Of a stretch of DNA of 23,499 bases, positions 1-6,219 are shown piece after piece. The position numbers and the translations under genes are program-made. Origin of the DNA: a virus; IMG/VR virus record IMGVR_UViG_3300031706_000047, positions 1 through 23,499 of that record; one strand, given 5' to 3'. The notes beneath the pieces are model-generated. The model was not told the origin of the DNA. It saw nothing but the letters and a program-made list of their open reading frames with translations, and did no database searches. Positions within the stretch are counted from its first letter, which is position 1. Every line of letters begins with the position of its first letter.

Positions 1-15
1 GTATATGAAACTATT

Positions 16-23
16 TATAAATA
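16..23 (+). promoter_or_regulatory. T4-type late promoter element (TATAAATA)
   Basis: The octamer TATAAATA matches the T4 late promoter consensus recognised by the phage sigma factor gp55, which is encoded in this window. It lies about 40 bases ahead of the lipase start, with a ribosome-binding site (TGGAGCTAGT) between them. Assignment is by sequence match and position only. Confidence 0.55.
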
Positions 24-62
24 ATAACTGAACACAATTGTATATATCCAAATGGAGCTAGT

Positions 63-809
63 ATGAAACAACAAGTACAATTTGATGATGTAAAAGGTGA
101 AGCCATTCTCAAAGCAGAAATGGCAAAAATAGCATACGAAGATGGTCCTACTGCAAAAAAACATTTTAAAGCATTAGGCTATACCGGTCATAAGTTTATT
201 GACCACGACGGTGCACAAGCACACTGCGTATGGAACAAAGAAGAATTTGTTTTATGCTGTAGAGGAACTGAACCAACAGAACTTAACGATCTTAAAGCAG
301 ACTTGAATATTTGGCCTGATAAAGCTCAAGTTGGTGGATGGGTACACAATGGATTCCAAACAGAAATCGATGATATTTGGAAAGATATAATTAAAGTATT
401 CTCAAAGCACGTTGATAAGAGGATTAGTATATGTGGGCATTCATTAGGCGGAGCCATGGCAACAATTGCTGGTTCTCGATTAATACAATACAAGCCTATT
501 CTATATACCTTCGGATCACCAAGAGTTGGTAACTCAACGTTTGTGAAAGAATGCGAAGATTTAGAACATTATCGTTTCGTAAATAATAACGATCTTGTAA
601 CTGTTATACCACCTTGGTTTATGGGATACCGTCATCATGGGCAAGTTATGTATTTTAACTATAATGGTATCATTAAGAACCTTGCTTGGTGGAGAAAACT
701 GAAAGACAAATTAAGAGGTATCGTTACTTCGTGGATAAAGTTGAAGCCTTTTGACGGACTTACTGACCACTCAATGGATAACTATACAAAATATACTAAG
801 GATAACTAA
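63..809 (+). CDS. Class 3 lipase (alpha/beta hydrolase)
   Basis: Predicted serine hydrolase of the fungal-type class 3 lipase family, which cleaves acyl esters of glycerides or phospholipids. The nucleophile elbow GHSLGG places the catalytic serine at residue 127. FGSPRVGN follows at about 150-157, the likely catalytic aspartate is D177 in NNNDLVTVIPP, and the likely histidine is H236 in DHSMDNY, so the triad looks complete. The oxyanion-side motif CCRGTEP is at 65-71. No signal peptide is visible, so the protein is probably made in the cytoplasm. The start has a GGAG ribosome-binding site nine bases upstream. The next gene overlaps its stop codon by one base (TAATG). A late promoter element lies upstream, which suggests a role late in infection, perhaps in membrane damage or release; that role is inference. 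Confidence 0.85.
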   Translation: MKQQVQFDDVKGEAILKAEMAKIAYEDGPTAKKHFKALGYTGHKFIDHDGAQAHCVWNKEEFVLCCRGTEPTELNDLKADLNIWPDKAQVGGWVHNGFQTEIDDIWKDIIKVFSKHVDKRISICGHSLGGAMATIAGSRLIQYKPILYTFGSPRVGNSTFVKECEDLEHYRFVNNNDLVTVIPPWFMGYRHHGQVMYFNYNGIIKNLAWWRKLKDKLRGIVTSWIKLKPFDGLTDHSMDNYTKYTKDN

Positions 810-1180
810 TGGACATATTAGAGAGACTAACCGACGATACACTATGGATCTATACAGCAATCCTTGGGTCAATCACTGGTGCCGCATTCCTATTTTGGTT
901 TAAAGATACAAGAGCTGCTCAATGGGGAGTTGCCAAGTTTGATTCCTTTTTAGAGATGCTAGCAATTCGCTGGGGTTGGACTTGGTTACAAACAGATCCT
1001 GAGTTATGGAGAAAGAAATATCCTAAGGTTGTTTCAAAGATTGATGAACTCGAACAAAGAATCCAATTCCTCGAGATAGATTCCCATCCGCCTATTGAAG
1101 CAGGCGGCGCAACTGAACTCAAGGAATTAATCACTGGTATCAGTAAAAGACTTGATACAATTGAAAAGAAACGGAAGTGA
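809..1180 (+). CDS. Single-pass membrane protein with C-terminal coiled coil
   Basis: Unrecognised protein of 123 residues. One hydrophobic segment at about residues 13-31 could anchor it in the inner membrane. It is followed by a tryptophan-rich stretch (RWGWTWLQ, about 54-61) and a charged, probably coiled-coil region (KVVSKIDELEQRIQFLEI; then LKELITGISKRLDTIEKK at the end). It starts within the lipase stop codon (TAATG) and its own stop overlaps the GTG of the next gene, so all three are translationally linked. The pairing with a lipase suggests a membrane-associated partner or a lysis-related role, but the sequence alone does not show this. Confidence 0.75.
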   Translation: MDILERLTDDTLWIYTAILGSITGAAFLFWFKDTRAAQWGVAKFDSFLEMLAIRWGWTWLQTDPELWRKKYPKVVSKIDELEQRIQFLEIDSHPPIEAGGATELKELITGISKRLDTIEKKRK

Positions 1181-1494
1181 ACTTAACTGATGCAGCAATA
1201 TCTCAAGCGACTAAGAAAGCAGCGGCAGATGGCAAAAAATATATTAGAATTGGTATTAAGCCTAGTGGCTGTAATGGTTACGAGTATCTGTTTGATTGGA
1301 CTGACGCACTTAGTAACGATGATACTATAATATCCTACGGGAAATTTAAAATCGTTATTGATTCAGAAAGCAAGCCTTACTTTGAAAACGCTACGATAGA
1401 TTTTGTGAAGGAAGGTTTTAGCGAACAGTTTAAAATCATTAATCCGCTCGAGGAAACTCAATGCGGTTGTGGTGTATCTGTTGGTTTTAAGTAA
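1177..1494 (+). CDS. A-type iron-sulfur carrier-like protein (IscA/HesB family)
   Basis: Resembles the IscA/SufA/HesB family, small proteins that hold and pass on iron-sulfur clusters. The three family cysteines are present: C32 in PSGCNGY and C96 and C98 in the C-terminal CGCG motif. Length (105 residues) is normal for the family. Translation starts at a GTG whose last two bases form part of the preceding TGA stop (GTGA), so it is coupled to the upstream membrane protein gene. Homologues occur as accessory genes in marine T4-like phages. A role in maturing an Fe-S enzyme of phage or host during infection is inferred. Confidence 0.85.
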   Translation: MNLTDAAISQATKKAAADGKKYIRIGIKPSGCNGYEYLFDWTDALSNDDTIISYGKFKIVIDSESKPYFENATIDFVKEGFSEQFKIINPLEETQCGCGVSVGFK

Positions 1495-1495
1495 A

Positions 1496-1588
1496 ATGGC
1501 GAGAGTTAAAAACTACGGATATTATATATTCCGTAAATACGGATACCGAAACTCCAGAATAGGAACTAAGGTAGACATATATGTATAA
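1496..1588 (+). CDS. Possible small basic protein (30 aa)
   Basis: A 30-codon open frame begins one base after the IscA-like stop codon. It encodes a basic, tyrosine-rich peptide (starting MARVKNYGYYIFRKYGYR). No good ribosome-binding site is visible, so expression would rely on coupling to the gene before it. It is retained because it fills the gap between two genes in an otherwise gapless operon, but it could be non-coding. Confidence 0.35.
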   Translation: MARVKNYGYYIFRKYGYRNSRIGTKVDIYV

Positions 1589-1613
1589 ACAACAATAAAA
1601 AGGAGGTGATCAA

Positions 1614-1769
1614 GTGGATTTTATTAAAGCAAGATTGAAAGAAAGGACTTCATTAGATGGAGCGGTTGCTATTGGCGGAGGTATTGTTATGATATTAATA
1701 CCAACGTCTTTAATTGGCTGGGGTCTTATTGCGTACGGTGCATGGACTATATGGAAGAAGGAAGACTAA
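1614..1769 (+). CDS. Small membrane protein (51 aa)
   Basis: A GTG start is preceded by a strong ribosome-binding site (AAGGAGGTGATC). The 51-residue product has a basic N-terminus (KARLKERTSLDG) followed by a glycine-rich hydrophobic stretch of about 30 residues and a charged end (WKKED), consistent with one or two membrane passes. The LKERTSLDGAV start followed by a hydrophobic region is a layout I recall from small proteins of many marine myoviruses; its function is unknown. Its TAA stop overlaps the ATG of the next gene (TAATG). Confidence 0.75.
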   Translation: MDFIKARLKERTSLDGAVAIGGGIVMILIPTSLIGWGLIAYGAWTIWKKED

Positions 1770-2089
1770 TGAGTGTAGAACTAGAAAATAAAACTCATCC
1801 AGCCGATACTAATGGCGATGGCAAAGTATCAAAAGAAGAACAGGATATGTATCTAGAGTTTAAAAGAAAAGAACTCGACGATGCAGATGCAATGCGAGAT
1901 GCACAACGTAAGATGACATGGTTTGCATTAGCTGGATTATTACTATATCCATTCGCAGTAGTACTTGCGTCATTAGCCGGATTGAATGAGGCACAAGCAA
2001 CTCTTGGCTCAATGGCACCAACATATTTTGTTGCTGTTGCTGGTATTGTTGCCGCGTTCTTTGGCGCTCAAGCTTATTCAAAGAAATAA
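1769..2089 (+). CDS. EF-hand membrane protein
   Basis: Protein of 106 residues. Residues 13-24 (DTNGDGKVSKEE) are a complete canonical EF-hand calcium-binding loop with acidic or oxygen ligands at positions 1, 3, 5 and 12 and glycine at 6. A charged helix follows, then two hydrophobic segments at about 51-71 and 84-102. This ATG is chosen over an in-frame ATG 27 bases upstream because it gives the tight TAATG overlap with the preceding gene and avoids a long overlap. It is the last gene before the terminator. Function is unknown; a cytoplasmic calcium-binding head on a membrane anchor is what the sequence suggests. Confidence 0.75.
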   Translation: MSVELENKTHPADTNGDGKVSKEEQDMYLEFKRKELDDADAMRDAQRKMTWFALAGLLLYPFAVVLASLAGLNEAQATLGSMAPTYFVAVAGIVAAFFGAQAYSKK

Positions 2090-2091
2090 AA

Positions 2092-2110
2092 AAGGGGCGC
2101 AATGCCCCTT
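2092..2110. terminator. Bidirectional terminator between converging operons
   Basis: A perfect 7-bp stem (AAGGGGC/GCCCCTT) with a 5-base loop sits between converging genes. An A-run precedes the stem on the + strand, giving a U-run for leftward transcripts, and a short T-rich stretch follows it. It can serve both operons. Confidence 0.75.
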
Positions 2111-2129
2111 CTCTTACCGTAATGGGATA

Positions 2130-2423
2130 TTAGAATCCATCACCGATTTTGCTGCTATCTCCCAACCAGGGATTTAGTATAGTTACAGTTGTGGTGTCAT
2201 TATAATCGCCATTCTTGAAATCTCTAATTGAAACTTCTTTATGGTGGTTACCATTTACCATACTGTAGTTAGTAATTTCTTTGCGAAATACTCCGTCCAT
2301 TTTATCCAACACAGTCTTAAATGGACCTGTTGAATTTGCAGTGTACGGTTCTGCTTCTGCTTTGGCCATTCTATCTAAGAGTGCCACTTTAGCTGGTGTT
2401 TTGATTTCAATTTTTTGCTTCAT
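2130..2423 (-). CDS. Hypothetical protein (97 aa)
   Basis: Not recognised. The product is hydrophilic with no membrane segment. The start at 2423 is chosen because it has an AGGA ribosome-binding site and leaves a short gap to the gene before it; a longer in-frame version would overlap that gene. It is the last gene of the leftward operon that carries the tail-fibre-like gene, so a virion-related role is possible but unproven. Confidence 0.65.
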   Translation of the reverse strand: MKQKIEIKTPAKVALLDRMAKAEAEPYTANSTGPFKTVLDKMDGVFRKEITNYSMVNGNHHKEVSIRDFKNGDYNDTTTVTILNPWLGDSSKIGDGF

Positions 2424-2436
2424 AATATTATTCCTG

Positions 2437-3144
2437 TTATGATGGATCTGGATCCAGTTCTTCTTCACTACTAACAATTTCTGTTTGTACGTGTTTTGTT
2501 AATTTTAAGCTTGAATTGCCAAGCGTATGTTCTATAACTGCGGTTGCTACGACGACAGTATTATTTGCGGAATCTGTAAGGAGAGATTCTGGAATGATAG
2601 TATTATTTGCAGAACCTTCGATAACGGTTCCTGCGAGAGCAATTCCTTCGCCTCTAGCAAATCGAGCATTTTGAATCCACTCTGGATTGTTTTCTACTAC
2701 GTCGTCATATACTGTTTTAATATGATCGTGAAATGCTGTACCTGGCCCTTGCGTTTGAAAGTCCCAAGTAACAAAATTTACTTCATCCCAAAATGTTTCT
2801 CTTGCCGTATGATATACATCAGAGTACATAAAAGATTTGCTGCCTGCCTGATTTCTACCTATTAGTAACATGTGGCCTTCGAAATGAGTTCCATTTACAA
2901 AACCGCTAGAAATCGTTAATGCGTATCCATCTTCAGAACATACAAAGACAACTCCGTTCGCAATATTAATGAATTCCTGAAAGCATGTTTTAATATAAAC
3001 TCTCTTTTCTTCGTTAGTACCTGTTACTACAGGAGTTATTTCCCAAGGATACGAACCCGCGTTCATATTATCAATACAGTCGTTAAACATACGATCAAAC
3101 TCTATGTCGTTGATCTCTGTTATCATATCATATCTAATTGTCAT
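2437..3144 (-). CDS. Hypothetical protein, possibly virion-associated (235 aa)
   Basis: Not recognised. The first ~155 residues look like a compact mixed domain rich in aromatic residues. The C-terminal third is different: alanine-, asparagine- and threonine-rich with two SANNT repeats (around 176-194), then an acidic tail (SSEEELDPDP). Such an extended low-complexity end is common in phage structural proteins. It starts 12 bases after the tail-fibre-like gene, with an AGGATT ribosome-binding site, which supports co-expression and a tail- or fibre-associated role. That role is inferred from context. Confidence 0.65.
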   Translation of the reverse strand: MTIRYDMITEINDIEFDRMFNDCIDNMNAGSYPWEITPVVTGTNEEKRVYIKTCFQEFINIANGVVFVCSEDGYALTISSGFVNGTHFEGHMLLIGRNQAGSKSFMYSDVYHTARETFWDEVNFVTWDFQTQGPGTAFHDHIKTVYDDVVENNPEWIQNARFARGEGIALAGTVIEGSANNTIIPESLLTDSANNTVVVATAVIEHTLGNSSLKLTKHVQTEIVSSEEELDPDPS

Positions 3145-3156
3145 TATATAATCCTA

Positions 3157-3666
3157 TTATGTCCATCTTCCTGAAGTGTTACCGGCGCCATTCATCATCT
3201 GAGCCGCTGTTATGGTTTTAAGCCACAGCGTGGATCCGCTATATGATCTAGTAAAAGAGCCGGAGGTATGAGTGGTCCCGCCGACTCTTACACTATTAAA
3301 CCAATTAGCAGCCCTGTTGCCTTGGAATCGTACTATTAGAAGACGCCCAACGCTTCCTTTAACAACAAAATAAGAGGTGTAAATAGCTAAGCATTGCACG
3401 CCACGCCAATACTCGGCACCGGATATACTTCCATAGTTGCCGCCCACGCGACTATAACCATAGTTGGTGCCAGAAGATCCCTCATCAATAACGAAATTGG
3501 CATTACTTGCACCATACCATTCATTAAACCCCATGCTTGCGCCAGAGCCTTTGCCGATCAGAGCTCGGACATCTGCATCGTTAATACCTACGCTGCCACC
3601 GCTTGGGCCGCCAGCTTCACGATGTATAGCGTTTAGATCTATTGCCCCGGATGTTGGTAATGCCAT
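3157..3666 (-). CDS. Tail fibre-like structural protein
   Basis: The N-terminus (MALPTSGAIDLNAIHREAGG) is of the type 'P-x-SG-x-I-S/D-L-x-x-I-x-x-E-x-G' that opens many phage tail-fibre and other virion proteins. The rest is glycine-, serine- and tyrosine-rich with short hydrophobic beta-like stretches, as in fibre or adhesin tips, and ends in a glycine/asparagine-rich segment. At 169 residues it is short for a full fibre, so it may be a tip or accessory piece. An AAAGGAAA ribosome-binding site precedes the start, and a GATAAATA late-type element lies 25 bases upstream, fitting late expression. Specific fibre identity cannot be assigned. Confidence 0.7.
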   Translation of the reverse strand: MALPTSGAIDLNAIHREAGGPSGGSVGINDADVRALIGKGSGASMGFNEWYGASNANFVIDEGSSGTNYGYSRVGGNYGSISGAEYWRGVQCLAIYTSYFVVKGSVGRLLIVRFQGNRAANWFNSVRVGGTTHTSGSFTRSYSGSTLWLKTITAAQMMNGAGNTSGRWT

Positions 3667-3690
3667 TATACTTTCCTTTTGTTAATAAAC

Positions 3691-3698
3691 TATTTATC
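3691..3698 (-). promoter_or_regulatory. Late promoter-like element (GATAAATA)
   Basis: Read leftward, GATAAATAG lies 25 bases before the tail-fibre-like start codon, leaving room for a short leader with a ribosome-binding site. It differs from the T4 consensus at one base. It overlaps the last codons of the upstream gene. Confidence 0.5.
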
Positions 3699-3900
3699 AG
3701 TCTACTAACAGCTGGATGATACCATTATTCCAGTTTTCACAAACGTCATTTACATACGCTATATTTTTACCAGGAAGTTTCCTTGATTCTACAACCTGTC
3801 CATCTTCTATTAGGTCAACTACATACATTGTATCAGGTCCGCTACTTTCATTAGTAACTCCTGCAGCCGGCACTTTTCTAACACTTGTTTCTCTACTCAT
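3697..3900 (-). CDS. Hypothetical protein (67 aa)
   Basis: Not recognised. A small hydrophilic protein with a central stretch (YVVDLIEDGQVVESRKLPG) that could form a beta-sheet fold. Its ATG overlaps the end of the upstream membrane-protein gene by 8 bases, with an AGAGGAA ribosome-binding site inside that gene. It is the last member of a tightly overlapped set of four small genes. Confidence 0.65.
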   Translation of the reverse strand: MSRETSVRKVPAAGVTNESSGPDTMYVVDLIEDGQVVESRKLPGKNIAYVNDVCENWNNGIIQLLVD

Positions 3901-4084
3901 TTTCCTCTATCTCCAAATCGCTTTCGCGAATTATAATACCATGCTCAGATGTTCCGATTACGGGATCGCTTTCGAACGCGCCTAACACTACGATTCCGAA
4001 TATGACTACCCAGAACGCAACTCCTACATACACAATTGCCATTATAGACCATTCTTGAAGTTGGTCTAAAATTTTATCAATCAT
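3893..4084 (-). CDS. Small single-pass membrane protein (63 aa)
   Basis: Not recognised. Residues 14-36 are strongly hydrophobic (IMAIVYVGVAFWVVIFGIVV), followed by a charged, acidic C-terminus (DLEIEENE), so it probably spans the membrane once. Its ATG overlaps the stop of the gene before it (ATGA), and its 3' end overlaps the start of the next, which supports it as a real operon member. Confidence 0.65.
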   Translation of the reverse strand: MIDKILDQLQEWSIMAIVYVGVAFWVVIFGIVVLGAFESDPVIGTSEHGIIIRESDLEIEENE

Positions 4085-4284
4085 GATTCTAACACAGGTA
4101 TCTCTACCTTTCGTTTTACTAACTCTTTACGAACTTTTTGGCGCATCTTAGGTTCAGTACGTGTCGCCGTATATACATCCAACAATTCTTTTAAAGGTGT
4201 TGATTTCATATAAAAGTTTAGAGTAGTTTTTTTGCCTGTGGCTCGATCTACGGTGACTTGAGTTTCTTTAAATTTAATTGGCAT
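4081..4284 (-). CDS. Hypothetical basic protein (67 aa)
   Basis: Not recognised. A lysine- and arginine-rich protein (PKMRQKVRKELVKRKVEIPV near the end) with no membrane segment. It starts 11 bases inside the end of the upstream gene behind a GGGAAT ribosome-binding site and overlaps the next gene by ATGA. The charge could suit nucleic-acid contact, but nothing more specific can be seen. Confidence 0.65.
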   Translation of the reverse strand: MPIKFKETQVTVDRATGKKTTLNFYMKSTPLKELLDVYTATRTEPKMRQKVRKELVKRKVEIPVLES

Positions 4285-4582
4285 AATCCATATTCCCTAC
4301 GTGTTGGATGATTCTATCAGCATCAGGATCTCTAAGAAATCCATAGATTCCTGGGTCTCCCTTCTTAGGTGAATAATCTTCCAATATTGTTAATAAATCA
4401 TAATCAGTAGTGTCTGTGAACTCACCATCTTTATTTATGATCGCTAATTCCCACAGACCTCTTTTGTATCCGTAAGAACCTGTAAACTTAACTAACGAAA
4501 TTGTATATCCGTTATCAAAGTTAAATTCTTTTCTCTCGCCGTCATGGTGAGGTTTGCTTTCTGGCCATTTAGGCATATACAT
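4274..4582 (-). CDS. Hypothetical protein (102 aa)
   Basis: Not recognised. A soluble protein with a mix of beta-like segments (YTISLVKFTGSYGYKRGLWE) and acidic stretches (DTTDYDLLTILEDYSPKKG). It is the first gene of the overlapped set that runs to 3697. Two start codons lie two codons apart (4582 and 4576); AAGG upstream fits the first. Layout suggests expression from the host-type promoter at 4921-4949 together with the gene before it. Confidence 0.65.
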   Translation of the reverse strand: MYMPKWPESKPHHDGERKEFNFDNGYTISLVKFTGSYGYKRGLWELAIINKDGEFTDTTDYDLLTILEDYSPKKGDPGIYGFLRDPDADRIIQHVGNMDYAN

Positions 4583-4611
4583 TTACCTTTACCTTTGTTT
4601 GATGTTGGACA

Positions 4612-4887
4612 TCAAGCTGTTGTTGATACATTGCCTAATGCCCATCCGATTACAGTGTCTAAACGAAAACTTCTCCAAGCTTCCTTATCAATTGCCCAAG
4701 CCGCGAAGTGTTCTGTATCTAAATCAATATCCTTCACCATTGGTTTAACACCAGCATCGACCAATGTTTGTTCATTGATAGTGCAAGGCATAATACGAAT
4801 CTCCTCCGAACCAATCTTTTTAAATGTAACTGTTACTACACCTTCTTTAAGAGCTGCAAGTAGAGTAGCTTTTTCTGTTGTTTCCAT
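4612..4887 (-). CDS. Small phage protein, possible SH3-like beta-barrel (91 aa)
   Basis: The stretch LKEGVVTVTFKKIGSEEIRIMPCTINEQ (in part) resembles the widespread phage family described as Sm-like/SH3 beta-barrel ('WYL_2' type), whose members share L-x-x-G-x-V-x-V-x-F-x-K and a following C-T-[IL] motif. The resemblance is from memory, not from a search. The start at 4887 has an AGGAAT ribosome-binding site; an earlier in-frame ATG lies close to the promoter and lacks one. It is the first gene after a consensus promoter, so it should be expressed early. Function unknown. Confidence 0.7.
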   Translation of the reverse strand: METTEKATLLAALKEGVVTVTFKKIGSEEIRIMPCTINEQTLVDAGVKPMVKDIDLDTEHFAAWAIDKEAWRSFRLDTVIGWALGNVSTTA

Positions 4888-4920
4888 AATATATATTCCT
4901 AGTTTGATTTTCAATTGTCT

Positions 4921-4949
4921 ATTATAACAAACTTCTTATCACTTGTCAA
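4921..4949 (-). promoter_or_regulatory. Sigma-70 promoter for the 4887-3697 gene set
   Basis: Leftward TTGACA (4949-4944), 17-bp spacer and TATAAT (4926-4921), both hexamers perfect. The -35 box is preceded by the recurring CTA sequence (CTATTGACA). It sits directly after the tRNA-Arg(ACG) 3' end. Confidence 0.85.
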
Positions 4950-4964
4950 TAGTTTCTTTAACAG

Positions 4965-5041
4965 TGGCGCGGCTGATAGGAGTCGAACCTATGACCTTCG
5001 GTTTCGTAGACCGATATTCTATCCAGCTGAACTACAGCCGC
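4965..5041 (-). tRNA. tRNA-Arg (anticodon ACG)
   Basis: The reverse strand folds into a full cloverleaf: acceptor stem GCGGCTG/CAGCCGC, D arm GTTC/GAAT, anticodon stem TCGGT/ACCGA with loop CTACGAA giving anticodon ACG, T arm ATAGG/CCTAT with loop TTCGACT, discriminator G, and encoded CCA. A34 would need deamination to inosine to read CGU, CGC and CGA. It begins five bases after the stop of the 94-residue membrane protein gene, so it is probably cut from that transcript. Confidence 0.93.
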
Positions 5042-5046
5042 TTGCC

Positions 5047-5331
5047 TTAAAATATAGATGACCAATAAGCCATCCAATAACTTCCATGTAATTTAACAAT
5101 ACCAACACATAGCATTGTAAATCCAACTCCATTTAATAGTACCAATGCACGGTCTTCCCATAATAAAGATACCCATAACCATAATGCAATACCGGTTGCA
5201 CTAAAATATAAATCAAGTAAATGGTAGTCTTGACCTGCTGAACGGAATATGATTGCCGATAGAACAAGGACAGATGCTGCCCATTTAACATACCAATCTA
5301 ATTTTCTTTCACCTCTATCAGAACGAATCAT
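5047..5331 (-). CDS. Small multi-pass membrane protein (94 aa), paralogue of the 6216-6614 product
   Basis: Three hydrophobic segments at about 15-30, 38-58 and 63-80 predict a small inner-membrane protein. It shares D-x-YVKW, SAG and a W-V-x-x-x-W-x-D-x-A pattern with the C-terminal half of the product encoded at 6216-6614, so the two look like paralogues. The start follows the stop of the preceding gene at once (TAATATG). Function unknown. Confidence 0.7.
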   Translation of the reverse strand: MIRSDRGERKLDWYVKWAASVLVLSAIIFRSAGQDYHLLDLYFSATGIALWLWVSLLWEDRALVLLNGVGFTMLCVGIVKLHGSYWMAYWSSIF

Positions 5332-5332
5332 A

Positions 5333-5515
5333 TTAACCTATTACCGTTTCCGTTAGAATGTTAGCAGTAGGGAAATCAACAACATAATCATCAATTCTTT
5401 TAATGTAAGTTCTTTCCTCGTGGTGATCGCCGCTAGGCATAACATGTTCTTCGCCAACTACTTCTAATGTTCTATCGGCATCTGTTTCGTGTGTGTAAGT
5501 TATTCTCTTTTTCAT
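5333..5515 (-). CDS. Hypothetical protein (60 aa)
   Basis: Not recognised. A hydrophilic protein with a histidine- and acid-rich centre (PSGDHHEERTYIKRIDDY). Its ATG overlaps the stop of the phosphomannomutase-like gene (ATGA), with a GGAGG sequence 13 bases upstream, so it is coupled to that gene. No motif suggests a function. Confidence 0.65.
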   Translation of the reverse strand: MKKRITYTHETDADRTLEVVGEEHVMPSGDHHEERTYIKRIDDYVVDFPTANILTETVIG

Positions 5516-6219
5516 AGTTGTTTTAAAACCTCCCAGGTTTCTTTGTAAGATTCAACGGGATATGCTGTTCCCATTTTACCAATTGTTATTGTAGTAGCAA
5601 GAGGGTAATCATTGCCACCGTACTCCATATTATCTCCATAGAAATGAATATGGTCGTATTGTTTATTTAGGATATCTGCGACTTGAGACTTATTATTTGA
5701 TCTCGGAGCAACATCAATACTAATCTGTCCACCAACTGAAGCTAATAGCTTTGGGTATTCGTGGTTGATCTGTTCACAAAGTAAAGCGCGTTCGTGGTAT
5801 TTCTGATCCCATTTGTAATACTCTTCTCTCTGTTCTAATGTTGCACCACGTCCTACTGTAGAAAAGTTTAACATCCCGGTTCTTTCTTCAATATGAGAAC
5901 CTGTCTTAATTGGATATCTGCTTGATACTACAATGTTCTTAAGAAACTTTGTAAACTCGTAATCAGCTTTAAAGTCATTCTTTGGACCACGGCTTGATCC
6001 TTCCCAGAATTCGTTACCGTTACATTGCCATACTCCTTTACAAGCCTCGTAAAGTTCAAAGCCTAATTGTTCAAAGGTCTTAAGACGATCGGATCCTGTA
6101 ACAAGGAATACATCATTGCTCTCTATGAATTTCAACATAAACGATTTGAACTCTGAATCTATTTTCTTTCTTGGTTCTGTTAACGTACCATCTACGTCAA
6201 ATACAAATACTTCTTTCAT
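5512..6219 (-). CDS. HAD-superfamily phosphomannomutase-like enzyme (eukaryotic PMM type)
   Basis: Resembles the eukaryotic-type phosphomannomutase family (PMM1/PMM2), HAD enzymes that interconvert mannose-6-phosphate and mannose-1-phosphate for GDP-mannose synthesis. Family signatures appear in order: FDVDGTLTEPR (7-17; nucleophile D8 and acid/base D10), TGSD (41-44), RTGMLNFSTVGR (113-124, substrate-binding), GGQISIDVAP (163-172), K177, and FYGDNMEYGGNDYP (193-206, metal and phosphate end). Length (235 residues) is close to the human enzyme. A GGAG ribosome-binding site sits eight bases before the ATG, and both ends overlap neighbours by ATGA. A related sugar-phosphate phosphatase activity is possible. 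How it serves the phage is unknown; glycan modification is one inference. Confidence 0.85.
   Translation of the reverse strand: MKEVFVFDVDGTLTEPRKKIDSEFKSFMLKFIESNDVFLVTGSDRLKTFEQLGFELYEACKGVWQCNGNEFWEGSSRGPKNDFKADYEFTKFLKNIVVSSRYPIKTGSHIEERTGMLNFSTVGRGATLEQREEYYKWDQKYHERALLCEQINHEYPKLLASVGGQISIDVAPRSNNKSQVADILNKQYDHIHFYGDNMEYGGNDYPLATTITIGKMGTAYPVESYKETWEVLKQL

Noticed and set aside
3394-3685. Rightward frames opposite the tail-fibre-like gene
   Set aside because: The leftward frame has a recognisable N-terminal motif, ribosome-binding site and late element; the rightward ones have none of these.
4432-4438. Leftward ATAAATA within the 4274-4582 gene
   Set aside because: It is inside a reading frame and about 150 bases from the next start codon, so it is most likely chance in A+T-rich DNA.
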